DNA of 64,000 nt. It comes from Pseudomonas sp. ML2-2023-3 (GTDB lineage Bacteria > Pseudomonadota > Gammaproteobacteria > Pseudomonadales > Pseudomonadaceae). The notes beneath the pieces are model-generated. The model worked only from the letters and a program-made list of their open reading frames with translations, ran no database searches and was not told the DNA's origin. This document shows positions 18,949-27,989 of this stretch, piece after piece; position 1 is the first letter of the stretch; every line of letters begins with the position of its first letter. A program made the translations under genes and the position numbers. The stretch covers positions 2,638,501-2,702,500 of the forward strand of contig NZ_CP146343.1 in the NCBI RefSeq assembly GCF_037055275.1, in the 5' to 3' direction.

Positions 18949-19280
18949 GGGGCCTCGATATCGGCTTGGTCGATTTCGACGATGTGACCCGGACCTGCGT
19001 CGAACAGCACATAAAATTCGGAATCGGGGCGCTTGAACGTCAGGGTTGAATCCGCGCCCAGCTTGCCGGGCACCAGGATGGTTTCGTCGTAGCCGATGAC
19101 ATCCAGGGTCACTCCCGGTGCGCCGCTGCCGTCGGAAAACCCGCCGGTACAACGGATCTGTCCGTCTTCCACGGCCTTGCACTCACACATCGGGTTGTGG
19201 GCCAGTGCCTGGCTGCAAACACCGAGCAACGCAATCAATCCTGCCGCCAGGGCAGGTTTTTTAAACAGGCGCGAATGCAT
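18945..19280 (-). CDS. fpvJ: small periplasmic protein FpvJ
   Basis: A 111-residue exported protein with a signal peptide (MHSRLFKKPALAAGLIALLGVCSQALA). The mature part starts HNPMCECKAVEDGQIRC, with several cysteines and a His that could bind metal, and ends in a small beta-rich domain. Position matches PA2405 (fpvJ). The start at 19280 shares one base with the fpvH stop. The longer reading frame would hide the signal peptide. Confidence 0.8.
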   Translation of the reverse strand: MHSRLFKKPALAAGLIALLGVCSQALAHNPMCECKAVEDGQIRCTGGFSDGSGAPGVTLDVIGYDETILVPGKLGADSTLTFKRPDSEFYVLFDAGPGHIVEIDQADIEAP

Positions 19281-19819
19281 TATTTGGCTCCTCGTTGGGC
19301 CAGCCAGGCGACCGTTGCCGGTGAGGCCTGACTCAGGGGAATGGAGGCCTGATGCATGGAGCCGTCCCACCCCTCAAGGGTGATCCATAGCTCGGCGTCG
19401 GGCTTGGTGCGATCAGGGATCGGCATGGTGGCGCCCATGCGGTATGGCGTGCCGAAGAAAATCACCCCGGCGGCCCGCAGGCTGCGAGGTTTGCCGATTC
19501 GCAGATAGGCAGCCTTGACCTGATTGATGCAGGTGTCGCACAGGGCAGCGTTAAAGCTCTTCATGTAGCCCGCCGGGCCGTCCGGGCGCGGGGCTTCGTT
19601 GCGCAATTCGGCCAGTTTCAGGCTCCAGGGACCGACCTGCACGGTGCCGATTTCACGCTCGCCCAGGCCGCTGTCCCCGCGAAACAGCGAGGCATCGGCG
19701 AAGTACTTGGGCATAAAGCCCAGCGGCACCAACAGCAGCAGAATGTTTATGTGAAAGCGCCATTTGTGCCACAACCGGCCAAGGGTGGACGAGGGCTGTA
19801 CAGCCACTGCCTTGCTCAT
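19280..19819 (-). CDS. fpvH: membrane-anchored protein FpvH
   Basis: A 179-residue protein with one N-terminal membrane helix (about 22-40, INILLLLVPLGFMPKYF) and a periplasmic domain with a CDTC pair (NAALCDTCINQ). In P. aeruginosa FpvH (PA2404) works with the reductase FpvG in releasing iron from pyoverdine. The cysteine pair could carry electrons or bind metal, which is inferred. It overlaps fpvG by 4 bp. Confidence 0.83.
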   Translation of the reverse strand: MSKAVAVQPSSTLGRLWHKWRFHINILLLLVPLGFMPKYFADASLFRGDSGLGEREIGTVQVGPWSLKLAELRNEAPRPDGPAGYMKSFNAALCDTCINQVKAAYLRIGKPRSLRAAGVIFFGTPYRMGATMPIPDRTKPDAELWITLEGWDGSMHQASIPLSQASPATVAWLAQRGAK

Positions 19820-21027
19820 ACATTGGCCTCTTCGGGCTGTTGGCTGTGCGCCGTGACGGTCTGGGTTGCGGCAGGTTTACGCTGGGATTTCTCGCTGCGC
19901 TTGAGGGCGTTGGCGGTGGCCAGCGCCGTGCGTTTGGTCCAGATCAGCAGGCCGCTCAGAATCATCATGCTGAGGATCAGGCCGAAGAAGAACCAGATCA
20001 GCTTGACCCACAGTCCGCCAAAATCGCCGGTGTGCAGCGGGCGCATGGATTCGGTTACCAGCTCCAGCCCGGACCGGTCGGCAATCATTCGCGAGCCTTC
20101 GATCGCGCCGTTGTACGGGTTGATGTCTGCGGTCTGGAACAGCAGCGGGTACCAGCCCGGGCCGCCGACTTCGATATGTCCGTAGGCATTGCTTGGCAGG
20201 CTGACAAAACTCGCGTCCAGCCCGGGGATTTTTTCGGCGGCAATTTTTACTGCCTGGTCGAGGTTGATCTGCGGTGCGGGCTGGCCGTCCGGCATGATCG
20301 GTACATCCTGGCGCGCCACAACGGGCGGGTTGCCAGTGGTTGAAATCGAAATCTGGTTATCGAACATAAAGGCTTCGATCAAGAACCACAGGCCGGTGAT
20401 GGAAATCACGGCAATAAACCAGATCGACCAGATGCCGCACAGGCGGTGGAAATCGCCCCAGAAAATGCGCGCTCCGTGATTAAAACGCAGGTTGGGTTTG
20501 AAAAAGCCTTTCCAGAATTTTTTGTAGACCACCAGCCCGGTAATCAGCGACCCCAGCAGCGGAAGGCCGAGGAACGACACCAGGTACCAGCCCCAGCTAT
20601 AGCCATTGGTAAATGGCACCAGCCACCAGCCGTGCAGGGCGCGGGTAAAGGCCTGGAAGTTGAAGCTGGGGCTCTCACCCTGAATCGCTCCGGAATACGG
20701 GTTGATGTAGAGCGATGGCGAGCGGCCGTCGGGATAGACCACACGGGCCACCAGGGCAAAATGCGACTCGTCCGGGCGGCTGATCGACTGTACGGCCAGG
20801 TTCGGTTCGGCCTTTTTAATGGCGGTCAGCACCTGTTCGTAAGTCATCAGCGGTGCATCATCATCCGGCTGAGTGGCGCGGGCCTCGGGGGTGGCAAGCC
20901 AAACGATCTCCTGGCTGACCACGGCCAGTGTGCCGGTCACGCAGACGATCAGGACGAAGAACCAGATAGGTAGGGTCAACCAGCTGTGAACCAGAAACCA
21001 GAGTTTGGAACGGGACTTTTTGGACAT
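19816..21027 (-). CDS. fpvG: PepSY-type inner-membrane iron reductase FpvG
   Basis: A 403-residue PepSY-associated membrane protein with four predicted helices, PepSY-like periplasmic segments (TYEQVLTAIKKAEPNLAVQS) and conserved histidines near helices (HSWLTLP, ALHGWWLVPF, GDFHRLCGIW), as in heme-bearing siderophore reductases. FpvG reduces pyoverdine-bound Fe(III) in the periplasm. It is the first gene of the operon. The ATG at 21027 (MSKKSRSK) is preferred; a TTG 12 bp upstream is the alternative. No clear PvdS box (TAAAT-N16/17-CGT) was found upstream. Confidence 0.87.
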   Translation of the reverse strand: MSKKSRSKLWFLVHSWLTLPIWFFVLIVCVTGTLAVVSQEIVWLATPEARATQPDDDAPLMTYEQVLTAIKKAEPNLAVQSISRPDESHFALVARVVYPDGRSPSLYINPYSGAIQGESPSFNFQAFTRALHGWWLVPFTNGYSWGWYLVSFLGLPLLGSLITGLVVYKKFWKGFFKPNLRFNHGARIFWGDFHRLCGIWSIWFIAVISITGLWFLIEAFMFDNQISISTTGNPPVVARQDVPIMPDGQPAPQINLDQAVKIAAEKIPGLDASFVSLPSNAYGHIEVGGPGWYPLLFQTADINPYNGAIEGSRMIADRSGLELVTESMRPLHTGDFGGLWVKLIWFFFGLILSMMILSGLLIWTKRTALATANALKRSEKSQRKPAATQTVTAHSQQPEEANV

Positions 21028-21069
21028 GGGAAACGGCAAGCTCGCAGCAGGGCGGGTGTGTAATCGCCA

Positions 21070-21091
21070 TTGAGAAGCGATTGCTTATCCA
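21070..21091. promoter_or_regulatory. imperfect 22-bp palindrome upstream of fpvG
   Basis: The 22 bases match their own reverse complement at 16 positions, with arms GAGAAGCGA and TTGCTTATC. It lies about 43 bp before the fpvG ATG. The arms resemble half a Fur box, but the centre is one base short of the 19-bp Fur consensus. The repeat is seen; a role in iron control is only a possibility. Confidence 0.3.
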
Positions 21092-21205
21092 TGTAGGACG
21101 AATGAGATGAGCAAAACCCGAAGCTGGACTTGTAAGAAAATGTTTCCAGTGTTGCCAGGTCCGGGTGCTCCCACATTCTGGACCCTGGCGGTGCGGTCGC
21201 TATTG

Positions 21206-22156
21206 CTAGCCCAATGACCGCCCCAGCTTCCAGTACCCCATCAAGGTCAGTGCCTTGCGGTCCATGCCGCATTCATGGACGAAAAACTTTCTGATCGCCA
21301 TCACCGCCATCGATTCCCCGGCCACCCAGGCATAAAACTCGTTGTGCCTGGCGCTGGCCCGCTCCCAGAGCCGCTGGTTGTCCAGATCAAGTTCTTGCAG
21401 GACAGCACAGGCCTTGGCTTGCAGGCGCCGGGGCGGCAGGCTGGCCAGTTCGCGGGCCGCGATGATCATGCCGTCACCATGCTGTTTGCCCAGACTGGCG
21501 CGGGGCAGCCAATGGACTTTGGTATTCGGGCCACAGACCAGGGCATGGCAGTCGGACTCTTCGGGCACTTCGATAAAGGCTTGTACCTGGGGTGTGTCGG
21601 GGTGATGTGCCAGCTCTTCCAGGATACCGGCGATGGCCGGGAGCGCAGTTTCGTCGCCGATCAGCAGTACTTTTCGCATGCCCTGTGGGGGTTGCCACTC
21701 ATAGCCCCCCGGGTCGTCCGGGTAGGCGCCATTGGGGGCCGCAATTTGCAGGAGATCACCCGCTTTGGCCTGGGTTGCCCAGCGTGTGGCGGGGCCGGTG
21801 ACGCCATGCAGGACAAAGTCGATATCCAGTTCGCCTGACTCCACGCGCAGGTTGCGAAGGGTGTAAGAGCGCATGGGCGGTACCTGCTCGGGGCTCAAGT
21901 CACGCAGGGTCGCTCGCCAGTCTCCCCGTTTGGGCAGGTTGGAGGCCTCGCCGTTGGCGGTGGGGAACAGCAATTTGACCCGCTGATCCGGTGCCAGGGT
22001 ACGCATCAGCGCCACATCGTTGCCGCCGAACACAAAGCGCGTCAGTGACGGGCTCAAGGTGATGCGGCGCTTGAGCTGGATATCGAACAGTCGGTAGGCA
22101 GCGGGTTTACTGAGTCGATTGCGCAGGTTCTGCACCAGGGCGGCAGCGGCGGACAT
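21206..22156 (-). CDS. siderophore-interacting protein (flavin-dependent ferric reductase)
   Basis: A 316-residue member of the ViuB/YqjH family. The FAD-binding motif is RSYTLRN after an N-terminal beta-barrel. A substrate/NAD(P)H domain follows with LLIGDETALPAIAGILEEL. The C-terminal WERASARHNEFYAWVAGES, then IRKFFVHECG, is the family signature. These cytoplasmic enzymes reduce ferric siderophores to release iron. It lies about 180 bp upstream of fpvG in the same direction, possibly on its own promoter. It offers a cytoplasmic route next to the periplasmic pyoverdine route. Confidence 0.88.
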   Translation of the reverse strand: MSAAAALVQNLRNRLSKPAAYRLFDIQLKRRITLSPSLTRFVFGGNDVALMRTLAPDQRVKLLFPTANGEASNLPKRGDWRATLRDLSPEQVPPMRSYTLRNLRVESGELDIDFVLHGVTGPATRWATQAKAGDLLQIAAPNGAYPDDPGGYEWQPPQGMRKVLLIGDETALPAIAGILEELAHHPDTPQVQAFIEVPEESDCHALVCGPNTKVHWLPRASLGKQHGDGMIIAARELASLPPRRLQAKACAVLQELDLDNQRLWERASARHNEFYAWVAGESMAVMAIRKFFVHECGMDRKALTLMGYWKLGRSLG

Positions 22157-22236
22157 AACAGCACCTCAATAAGCAGGAGTCGTTTTGTATAACGATCCAT
22201 TGAGTGAGGAATTTAAGGTGCTGTCGCAGTCCTGGG

Positions 22237-23187
22237 TCAGGCGGGGTGGGGCATTGGCACCGGAGTGAGGACGGGCTTGCCGGCAAAAAAAGCCTGCAGG
22301 TTATCGACCACCAATTGCACCGTGGCTTCGACCGCATCGGGTGACTGGCCAGCCACATGGGGAGTCATGACCACGTTGCCGAGGGTTTTGAGCGGGTCCG
22401 GCACCAGGGGTTCGTCTTCAAACACGTCGAGCCCGGCCCCGGCGATTTTGCCTGTGGCCAGGGCGCTGATCAGGGCATCGGTGTCGACTACGCTGCCACG
22501 GGCAATATTGATCAGGTAGCCGTCTGCGCCCAGAGCATCGAGCACGGGAGCGTCAATCAGGTGGTGGGTGGCGCTGCCGCCGGGCGTGGCGATCATCAGG
22601 AAGTCCACTGCTGCGGCCAGTTCAAGCACGCTGGCGCAGTAGGTGTAGGGCGAGTCGGGACGCGGCTGGCGGCTGTGGTAGCTGATGCTCATGTCAAAGC
22701 CGCAGGCCGCACGCTTGGCGATGGCCTGGCCGATCGCGCCCAGGCCGATGATGCCCATGCGTTTGCCCGACAGTGAGGGCTGGCGCACCTTGACCCACTC
22801 GTTGCGGCGGATGCTGGCGTCGGCCTGGGGGATGCCGCGCACCGCGCTCAGCAACAGCGCCATCGCGTGGTCGGCCACTGACGAGGCGTTGGCCCCGGCG
22901 CCGAAGGTCACGGTAATGCCAAGGTTGCTGGCGGCTTGCAGGTCGACCTGCTCGAAGCCGGCGCCGATCACGCAGATGATCTTGAGCAAGGGCAGGGCAG
23001 CCATTTCTTCGGCATGCAGGCCCAGCGGGCCGCGGGTCAGCACGGCGTCGATACGGGCGCCGTGCTGGGCTATGGCCTGGGCGCGGCTGACGGGGGTGGG
23101 CGCCAGGATCAGTTCGTAGCCTTGGGTTTCAAGCATGTGCAGATAATCGTTAACGCTCTCTACCAGCACCAGCACAACTCGGGACAT
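22237..23187 (-). CDS. D-isomer-specific 2-hydroxyacid dehydrogenase
   Basis: A 316-residue NAD(P)-dependent reductase. The Rossmann motif is GIIGLGAIGQAIAKR, with YHSRQPR in place of an acidic residue after beta-2, which favours NADPH. Catalytic Arg lies in INIARGSVVD, Glu in FEDEPLVP and His in VVMTPHVAGQSP. It probably reduces glyoxylate, hydroxypyruvate or a related 2-keto acid. The exact substrate cannot be told from sequence. It is divergent from gltX, and nothing nearby fixes its pathway, though glycine/serine metabolism is encoded 8 kb away. Confidence 0.85.
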   Translation of the reverse strand: MSRVVLVLVESVNDYLHMLETQGYELILAPTPVSRAQAIAQHGARIDAVLTRGPLGLHAEEMAALPLLKIICVIGAGFEQVDLQAASNLGITVTFGAGANASSVADHAMALLLSAVRGIPQADASIRRNEWVKVRQPSLSGKRMGIIGLGAIGQAIAKRAACGFDMSISYHSRQPRPDSPYTYCASVLELAAAVDFLMIATPGGSATHHLIDAPVLDALGADGYLINIARGSVVDTDALISALATGKIAGAGLDVFEDEPLVPDPLKTLGNVVMTPHVAGQSPDAVEATVQLVVDNLQAFFAGKPVLTPVPMPHPA

Positions 23188-23389
23188 GAGTATCTCCAGC
23201 CAAGGGATGTCAAGAATGGACCGAGATTAACACCGGTCGGTGCTGTTTTTCGCGGCACCCATTCGATCCGGGCGCTCTATTCAGGCTTTTTTCAGCCGTG
23301 TGGCGGATGGGCCGAGTCCTGCGCTGGAGCCAAGCCGGGTCGGCCTGTTACCATTCGCCCTTTGTTTTATCTCCACTTCGAGACCGCCC

Positions 23390-24871
23390 ATGACCACCGT
23401 TCGCACGCGCATTGCGCCATCGCCTACCGGCGACCCCCACGTCGGCACCGCTTACATCGCTTTGTTCAACTACTGCTTTGCCAAGCAGCATGGCGGCGAA
23501 TTTATCCTGCGGATCGAAGATACCGACCAATTGCGTTCGACCCGCGAGTCCGAGCAGCAGATCTACGACGCCTTGCGCTGGTTGGGTATTACCTGGAGCG
23601 AAGGCCCGGACGTTGGCGGCCCGCACGGCCCGTACCGTCAAAGCGAACGCAGCGAGATCTACCAGAAATACACCCAGCAACTGGTCGACATGGGTCATGC
23701 CTTCCCGTGCTTCTGCACGAGCGAGGAGCTGGACCAGATGCGTGCCGAGCAAATGGCCAAGGGCGAAACCCCGCGCTACGACGGTCGTGCGCTGCTGTTG
23801 TCCAAAGAAGAAGTAGCGGTCCGTCTGGCAGCTGGCGAACCCCACGTGATCCGCATGAAAGTGCCGACCGAAGGCGTGTGCGTTGTGCCGGACCTGCTGC
23901 GCGGCGATGTCGAGATCCCGTGGGATCGCATGGACATGCAAGTGTTGATGAAGACCGATGGCCTGCCGACCTACTTCCTGGCCAACGTGGTCGACGATCA
24001 CCTGATGGGCATCACCCACGTGCTGCGTGGCGAAGAGTGGCTGCCATCAGCGCCCAAGCTGATCCTGCTGTACGAGTATTTCGGCTGGGAACAACCGCAG
24101 CTGTGCTACATGCCGCTGCTGCGTAACCCGGACAAGAGCAAGCTGTCCAAGCGCAAGAACCCGACGTCGGTGACGTTCTACGAGCGCATGGGCTTCATGC
24201 CTGAAGCGATGCTCAACTATCTGGGCCGCATGGGCTGGTCGATGCCGGACGAGCGCGAGAAGTTCTCGCTGCAGGAAATGGTCGATAACTTTGACCTGTC
24301 CCGCGTCTCGCTGGGCGGCCCGATTTTCGACGTAGAGAAGCTGTCGTGGCTCAACGGTCAATGGTTGCGTGACCTGCCGCTGGAAGAGTTCGCCAGCCGC
24401 GTGCAGCAATGGGCGTTGAACCCTGAGTACATGATGAAAATCGCTCCGCTGGTTCAGGGCCGGGTTGAAACCTTCAGCCAGATCGCGCCATTGGCCGGGT
24501 TCTTCTTCTCGGGCGGCTTGCAGCTCGATGCCAAGCTGTTCGAGCACAAGAAGCTGTCCAACGAACAGGTGCGTCAGTTGATGCAGCTGATTCTGTGGAA
24601 GCTGGAGAGCCTGCGTCAGTGGGAAAAGGACGCGATCACCGGCTGCATCCAGACCGTGGTCGAGTCCCTGGAGCTGAAGCTGCGTGATGCCATGCCGCTG
24701 ATGTTCGCTTCGATCACCGGCCAGGCAAGCTCGGTGTCGGTGCTGGACGCGATGGAGATTCTGGGGCCGGACCTGACCCGTTTCCGTCTGCGCCAGGCAC
24801 TCGACCTGCTGGGCGGTGTGTCGAAGAAAGAAAACAAAGAGTGGGAAAAGCTGTTTAACGCCATGGGTTAA
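23390..24871 (+). CDS. gltX: glutamyl-tRNA synthetase
   Basis: A 493-residue class I synthetase. The HIGH-type motif is [11 protein letters not shown] at the N-terminus and the KMSKS-type motif is [12 protein letters not shown]. It charges tRNA-Glu, two genes for which lie just downstream. The ATG at 23390 gives the standard [14 protein letters not shown] start. Upstream in-frame sequence is intergenic in character. Confidence 0.96.
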   Translation: MTTVRTRIAPSPTGDPHVGTAYIALFNYCFAKQHGGEFILRIEDTDQLRSTRESEQQIYDALRWLGITWSEGPDVGGPHGPYRQSERSEIYQKYTQQLVDMGHAFPCFCTSEELDQMRAEQMAKGETPRYDGRALLLSKEEVAVRLAAGEPHVIRMKVPTEGVCVVPDLLRGDVEIPWDRMDMQVLMKTDGLPTYFLANVVDDHLMGITHVLRGEEWLPSAPKLILLYEYFGWEQPQLCYMPLLRNPDKSKLSKRKNPTSVTFYERMGFMPEAMLNYLGRMGWSMPDEREKFSLQEMVDNFDLSRVSLGGPIFDVEKLSWLNGQWLRDLPLEEFASRVQQWALNPEYMMKIAPLVQGRVETFSQIAPLAGFFFSGGLQLDAKLFEHKKLSNEQVRQLMQLILWKLESLRQWEKDAITGCIQTVVESLELKLRDAMPLMFASITGQASSVSVLDAMEILGPDLTRFRLRQALDLLGGVSKKENKEWEKLFNAMG

Positions 24872-24882
24872 CGGTTTTTCTT

Positions 24883-24975
24883 TGTAGTCGCTGCCGCAGG
24901 CTGCGAGGGGTTCAGTGGCGTTTCCAGGAAAACGGGTTGCTCCGCAACCCTTCGCAGCCTTTGGCAGCGACTACA
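24883..24975. repeat. long inverted repeat downstream of gltX
   Basis: Two 30-base arms (24883-24912 and 24946-24975) beginning TGTAGTCGCTGCC match as inverted copies at 27 of 30 positions. The loop contains its own perfect 7-bp hairpin (GGGTTGC/GCAACCC), which competes with the inner end of the outer stem. It sits where gltX should terminate and is probably an intergenic repeat of the pseudomonads used as a transcription end. Confidence 0.75.
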
Positions 24976-25066
24976 GGTTTTGTGGGTTTGGGCCAGTATT
25001 TACGGGGCAGGGAAGGTAAGTGGTTGTTCTCACGGCAAATTTTTTTTAAAAAGTTTAAAAATAAGT

Positions 25067-25095
25067 TTGACAGCCTATCCATCCAGTCTTAATAT
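25067..25095 (+). promoter_or_regulatory. sigma-70 promoter of the tRNA-Ala/Glu operon
   Basis: TTGACA (25067-25072), a 17-bp spacer and TAATAT (25090-25095) are near consensus. An A/T-rich tract lies just upstream (UP element-like) and GCGCC immediately after the -10. A G/C-rich discriminator is typical of stringently controlled tRNA promoters. Confidence 0.85.
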
Positions 25096-25154
25096 GCGCC
25101 CCGTCCACACAGCAACACGAAACAAGCAGCAACAACACGCTGCGGTGACTGTCT

Positions 25155-25230
<76 letters not shown>

Positions 25231-25305
25231 AATTTACAGTTCAATGTCTGGCCACACCGGCATTGAATCGATCAGCACTCAGCGCTGATCAGTTAGAAGG
25301 TTTGT

Positions 25306-25381
25306 GTCCCCTTCGTCTAGTGGCCTAGGACACCGCCCTTTCACGGCGGTAACAGGGGTTCGAGTCCCCTAGGGGACGCCA
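25306..25381 (+). tRNA. tRNA-Glu (UUC)
   Basis: A 76-nt cloverleaf with acceptor GTCCCCT/AGGGGAC, anticodon loop CTTTCAC (anticodon TTC) and encoded CCA. Confidence 0.97.
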
Positions 25382-25431
25382 GTTTTACAGAAGCAGCACT
25401 TCGGTGATGCTCCGCCGCCAGGCGATAAATC

Positions 25432-25507
<76 letters not shown>

Positions 25508-25584
25508 ATTTACAGTTCAATGTCGGGCCACACTGGCATTGAATCGATCAGCACTTGCTGCTGATCACTGTTAGAAGGGTTTGT

Positions 25585-25660
25585 GTCCCCTTCGTCTAGT
25601 GGCCTAGGACACCGCCCTTTCACGGCGGTAACAGGGGTTCGAGTCCCCTAGGGGACGCCA
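25585..25660 (+). tRNA. tRNA-Glu (UUC), second copy
   Basis: Identical to the first tRNA-Glu, 279 bp downstream of it. The spacer before it also resembles the first Ala-Glu spacer (TTTACAGTTCAATGTC... and ...GATCAGCACT), confirming duplication of the unit. Confidence 0.97.
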
Positions 25661-25685
25661 CGATTACCCGCTATGCGGGATTTAT

Positions 25686-25716
25686 AAGGGTCATTCGATT
25701 ATTGAATGGCCCTTTT
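25686..25716 (+). terminator. rho-independent terminator of the tRNA operon
   Basis: Stem AAGGGTCATTC/GAATGGCCCTT with a 7-base loop is followed by TTTT and TTTG. It is 25 bp after the last tRNA. Confidence 0.85.
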
Positions 25717-25811
25717 GTTTGTCTGCAGTTTTTATATTCCTCGCCTCGAAGCTTGCAGCCGCCCCCTCTGCGTTACACTGCGCTCCTTATTTTTTTAGGG
25801 GGAGACAAGGC

Positions 25812-26246
25812 ATGAGTTGGGATTTGGCAGCACCGTTCATCATTGACCTGACCGTTCAGGCCGAAGACATCGACGGGTTCGGTCATGCCAATAACGCGGC
25901 CTATGTAGTCTGGCTGGAACGTTGTGCCTGGCGCCACTCGCAGCGTCTGGGGCTGGATCTCACCGAGTACCGTCGCCTTGATCGCGCCATGGCGGTGTCC
26001 CGCCATGAAATCGATTATCTGGCCAGTGCCTATGAAGACGATGAGCTGCAATTGGCAACCTGGATTGTCGATTGTGACCAGCGCTTGCGCATGACCCGCC
26101 ACTTTCAGCTTGTACGCCCCAGCGATGGCGTGACCCTGTTGCGTGCGCAAACCACGTTTGTCTGCATCGAGCTGTCCACGGGCAAGGCCAAGCGCCTGCC
26201 GCCCGAGTTCCTTGAAGGTTATGGTCCGGCTGTCGTCACGGCCTGA
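25812..26246 (+). CDS. acyl-CoA thioesterase, 4HBT hotdog family
   Basis: A 144-residue single hotdog-fold protein. The active-site region is AEDIDGFGHANNAAYVVWLERCAW, with the catalytic Asp in DIDGFGH as in 4-hydroxybenzoyl-CoA thioesterase/YbgC relatives. It probably hydrolyses an acyl-CoA or acyl-ACP thioester; the substrate is unknown. The ATG at 25812 follows GGGGGAGACAAGG, a good ribosome site. Confidence 0.82.
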   Translation: MSWDLAAPFIIDLTVQAEDIDGFGHANNAAYVVWLERCAWRHSQRLGLDLTEYRRLDRAMAVSRHEIDYLASAYEDDELQLATWIVDCDQRLRMTRHFQLVRPSDGVTLLRAQTTFVCIELSTGKAKRLPPEFLEGYGPAVVTA

Positions 26247-26319
26247 TCAGCAGCGCCTGCTCATACCGATTGCCCACATAACGGCGTAAACTGCCGCACG
26301 TTTTTCATGAGAGTCACCC

Positions 26320-27279
26320 ATGCAAATTGCTTTGGCGCCGATGGAGGGGTTGGTCGACAACATCCTGCGTGATGTCCTGACCCGCACCGGCGGTATTGAT
26401 TGGTGTGTGACCGAATTTATTCGGGTCACCGAGCGGTTGTTACCGGAAGCCTACTTCCATAAATTCGCCCCCGAATTGCAGCACGGTGCGCAGACGCGTT
26501 CCGGCGTGCCGTTGCGCGTACAGTTACTGGGTTCTGATCCGGCCTGTCTGGCCGACAACGCGGCGCTGGCCGTTGAGTTGGGTTCCGGGGTGATTGACCT
26601 CAATTTTGGCTGCCCGGCCAAGACCGTGAACAAGTCCCGTGGTGGTGCGGTGCTGCTCAAGGAGCCCGAACTGCTGCATGCGATCCTGCTGCAGGTGCGA
26701 CGCACTGTGCCTGCGCATATCCCGGTGACCGCCAAGATGCGCCTGGGCTTTGATACGCCAGACAGCGCCAATGAGTGCGCGATTGCCCTGGCCGAAGGGG
26801 GCGCAAGCCAGATCGTGGTGCACGCGCGGACCAAGATGGATGGCTACAAGCCGCCTGCCCATTGGGAGTACATCGCCCAGGTACAGGAAGCGGTGAAGGT
26901 GCCGGTGTTTGCCAATGGCGATATCTGGTCGGTTGAAGATTGGCGCCGTTGCCGCGAAATCAGCGGTGCTGAAGACATCATGCTGGGTCGCGGCCTGGTG
27001 TCGCGGCCCGATCTGGCCCGGCAAATTGCCGCAGCCCGTGCCGGTGTTGAAGTGGTGCCGATGACCTGGGCTGATTTGCAGCCCATGATCCGCGATTTCT
27101 GGGCGCAGGCCGAAGCCCAGCTGACGCCACGTTCAGCCCCCGGGCGCCTGAAGCAGTGGTTGGCCATGCTGACCCGCAACTACCCTGAAGCCGTGGTGCT
27201 GTTCAATGCCATGCGCCGTGAAACCGACTGTGAGAAGGTCCGGCATATGGTCAACAACCCGCCTGCTGACGCTGCCTGA
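26320..27279 (+). CDS. dusC: tRNA-dihydrouridine(16) synthase
   Basis: A 319-residue FMN enzyme with a TIM barrel starting [14 protein letters not shown]. The catalytic Cys lies in [21 protein letters not shown]-binding motifs are [17 protein letters not shown] and FANGDIWS, and a helical tRNA-binding C-terminus follows. The DusC subclass (U16) is indicated by overall sequence and the short GCPAKTVN segment. It is monocistronic, 73 bp after the thioesterase gene. Confidence 0.9.
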   Translation: MQIALAPMEGLVDNILRDVLTRTGGIDWCVTEFIRVTERLLPEAYFHKFAPELQHGAQTRSGVPLRVQLLGSDPACLADNAALAVELGSGVIDLNFGCPAKTVNKSRGGAVLLKEPELLHAILLQVRRTVPAHIPVTAKMRLGFDTPDSANECAIALAEGGASQIVVHARTKMDGYKPPAHWEYIAQVQEAVKVPVFANGDIWSVEDWRRCREISGAEDIMLGRGLVSRPDLARQIAAARAGVEVVPMTWADLQPMIRDFWAQAEAQLTPRSAPGRLKQWLAMLTRNYPEAVVLFNAMRRETDCEKVRHMVNNPPADAA

Positions 27280-27308
27280 AACGGCTGAAAAAAATTTTCA
27301 GAAAAACC

Positions 27309-27337
27309 CTTGAAACGGTTTTGACGGTCCCTATCTA
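27309..27337 (+). promoter_or_regulatory. sigma-32 heat-shock promoter
   Basis: CTTGAAA (27309-27315), a 13-bp spacer and CCCTATCTA (27329-27337) match the heat-shock consensus (CTTGAA, 13-15 bp, CCCCATNTA). It lies upstream of the hsp20 gene. Confidence 0.85.
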
Positions 27338-27340
27338 AGG

Positions 27341-27402
27341 GGTACGCGATGCCGAAACCGGGTCGCGTAACAAAATCTCGCTGAAATCAGGAGGATGAAA
27401 TT
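27341..27402 (+). promoter_or_regulatory. ROSE-like RNA thermometer in the hsp20 leader
   Basis: The leader folds into two hairpins. The first has a perfect stem TACGCGA/TCGCGTA. In the second TCTCGCT faces the ribosome site AGGAGGA across a 6-base loop, giving an imperfect pairing with a G-G mismatch. The T(C/T)GCT motif paired to the Shine-Dalgarno region defines ROSE elements, which are usual before ibpA genes of Pseudomonas. Melting on warming would free the ribosome site. Confidence 0.75.
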
Positions 27403-27855
27403 ATGAGCAACGCATTTTCAATGGCGCCACTGTTCCGTAATTCTGTCGGCTTTGACCGTTTTAGTGATTTGTTTGAAACCGCTTTACGCAACGATTCGAG
27501 CGGCGGCTACCCACCTTACAACGTTGAAAAACGTGGTGAAGACAGCTATCGCATTGTGGTTGCGGCTGCAGGCTTCCAGCAGGATGATCTGGACCTGCAA
27601 GTTGAGAAAGGCGTGCTGACCGTGAGCGGCAGCAAACGTGAAAGCACCAGCGAAGAAGGCGTGACCTTCTTGCATCAAGGCATTGCACAGCGGGCATTTA
27701 AATTGTCCTTCCGTCTCGACGACCATATCGAGATCAAAGGCGCAAACCTGAGCAATGGTTTGCTGAGCATCGACCTGCAGCGGGTGGTGCCGGAAGAGGC
27801 AAAAGCCAAACGCATCCCGATCAATGGGAATTCGCAGCCTGCTCTGCAAAACTGA
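27403..27855 (+). CDS. ibpA: small heat-shock protein, IbpA family
   Basis: A 150-residue alpha-crystallin-domain protein. The N-terminus MSNAFSMAPLFRNSVGFDRFSDLFE is IbpA-like. The crystallin domain covers about residues 35-125. The C-terminal tail carries the I-X-I motif (RIPI). It holds unfolding proteins for refolding by DnaK/ClpB. It is controlled by a sigma-32 promoter and a ROSE leader and ends at a strong terminator. Confidence 0.92.
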   Translation: MSNAFSMAPLFRNSVGFDRFSDLFETALRNDSSGGYPPYNVEKRGEDSYRIVVAAAGFQQDDLDLQVEKGVLTVSGSKRESTSEEGVTFLHQGIAQRAFKLSFRLDDHIEIKGANLSNGLLSIDLQRVVPEEAKAKRIPINGNSQPALQN

Positions 27856-27873
27856 TCTGAGCACGTGCTGAAA

Positions 27874-27906
27874 AAGAACCCCGTCTTCAGGCGGGGTTCT
27901 TTTTAT
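27874..27906 (+). terminator. rho-independent terminator of ibpA
   Basis: Stem AAGAACCCCG/CGGGGTTCTT with a short loop, followed by TTTTT, 18 bp after the stop codon. Confidence 0.92.
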
Positions 27907-27989
27907 CCGGATGAATATCAAGAGCAGCACGCAGGCATTTGTCCCCGACCTCTCCCCGGGGCAAGTGCCTGCTTTTCATGTCCAGAACG

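Noticed and set aside
21070..21091. Fur box before fpvG as a firm call
   Set aside because: Only a partial match with the wrong centre spacing; kept as a low-confidence palindrome.
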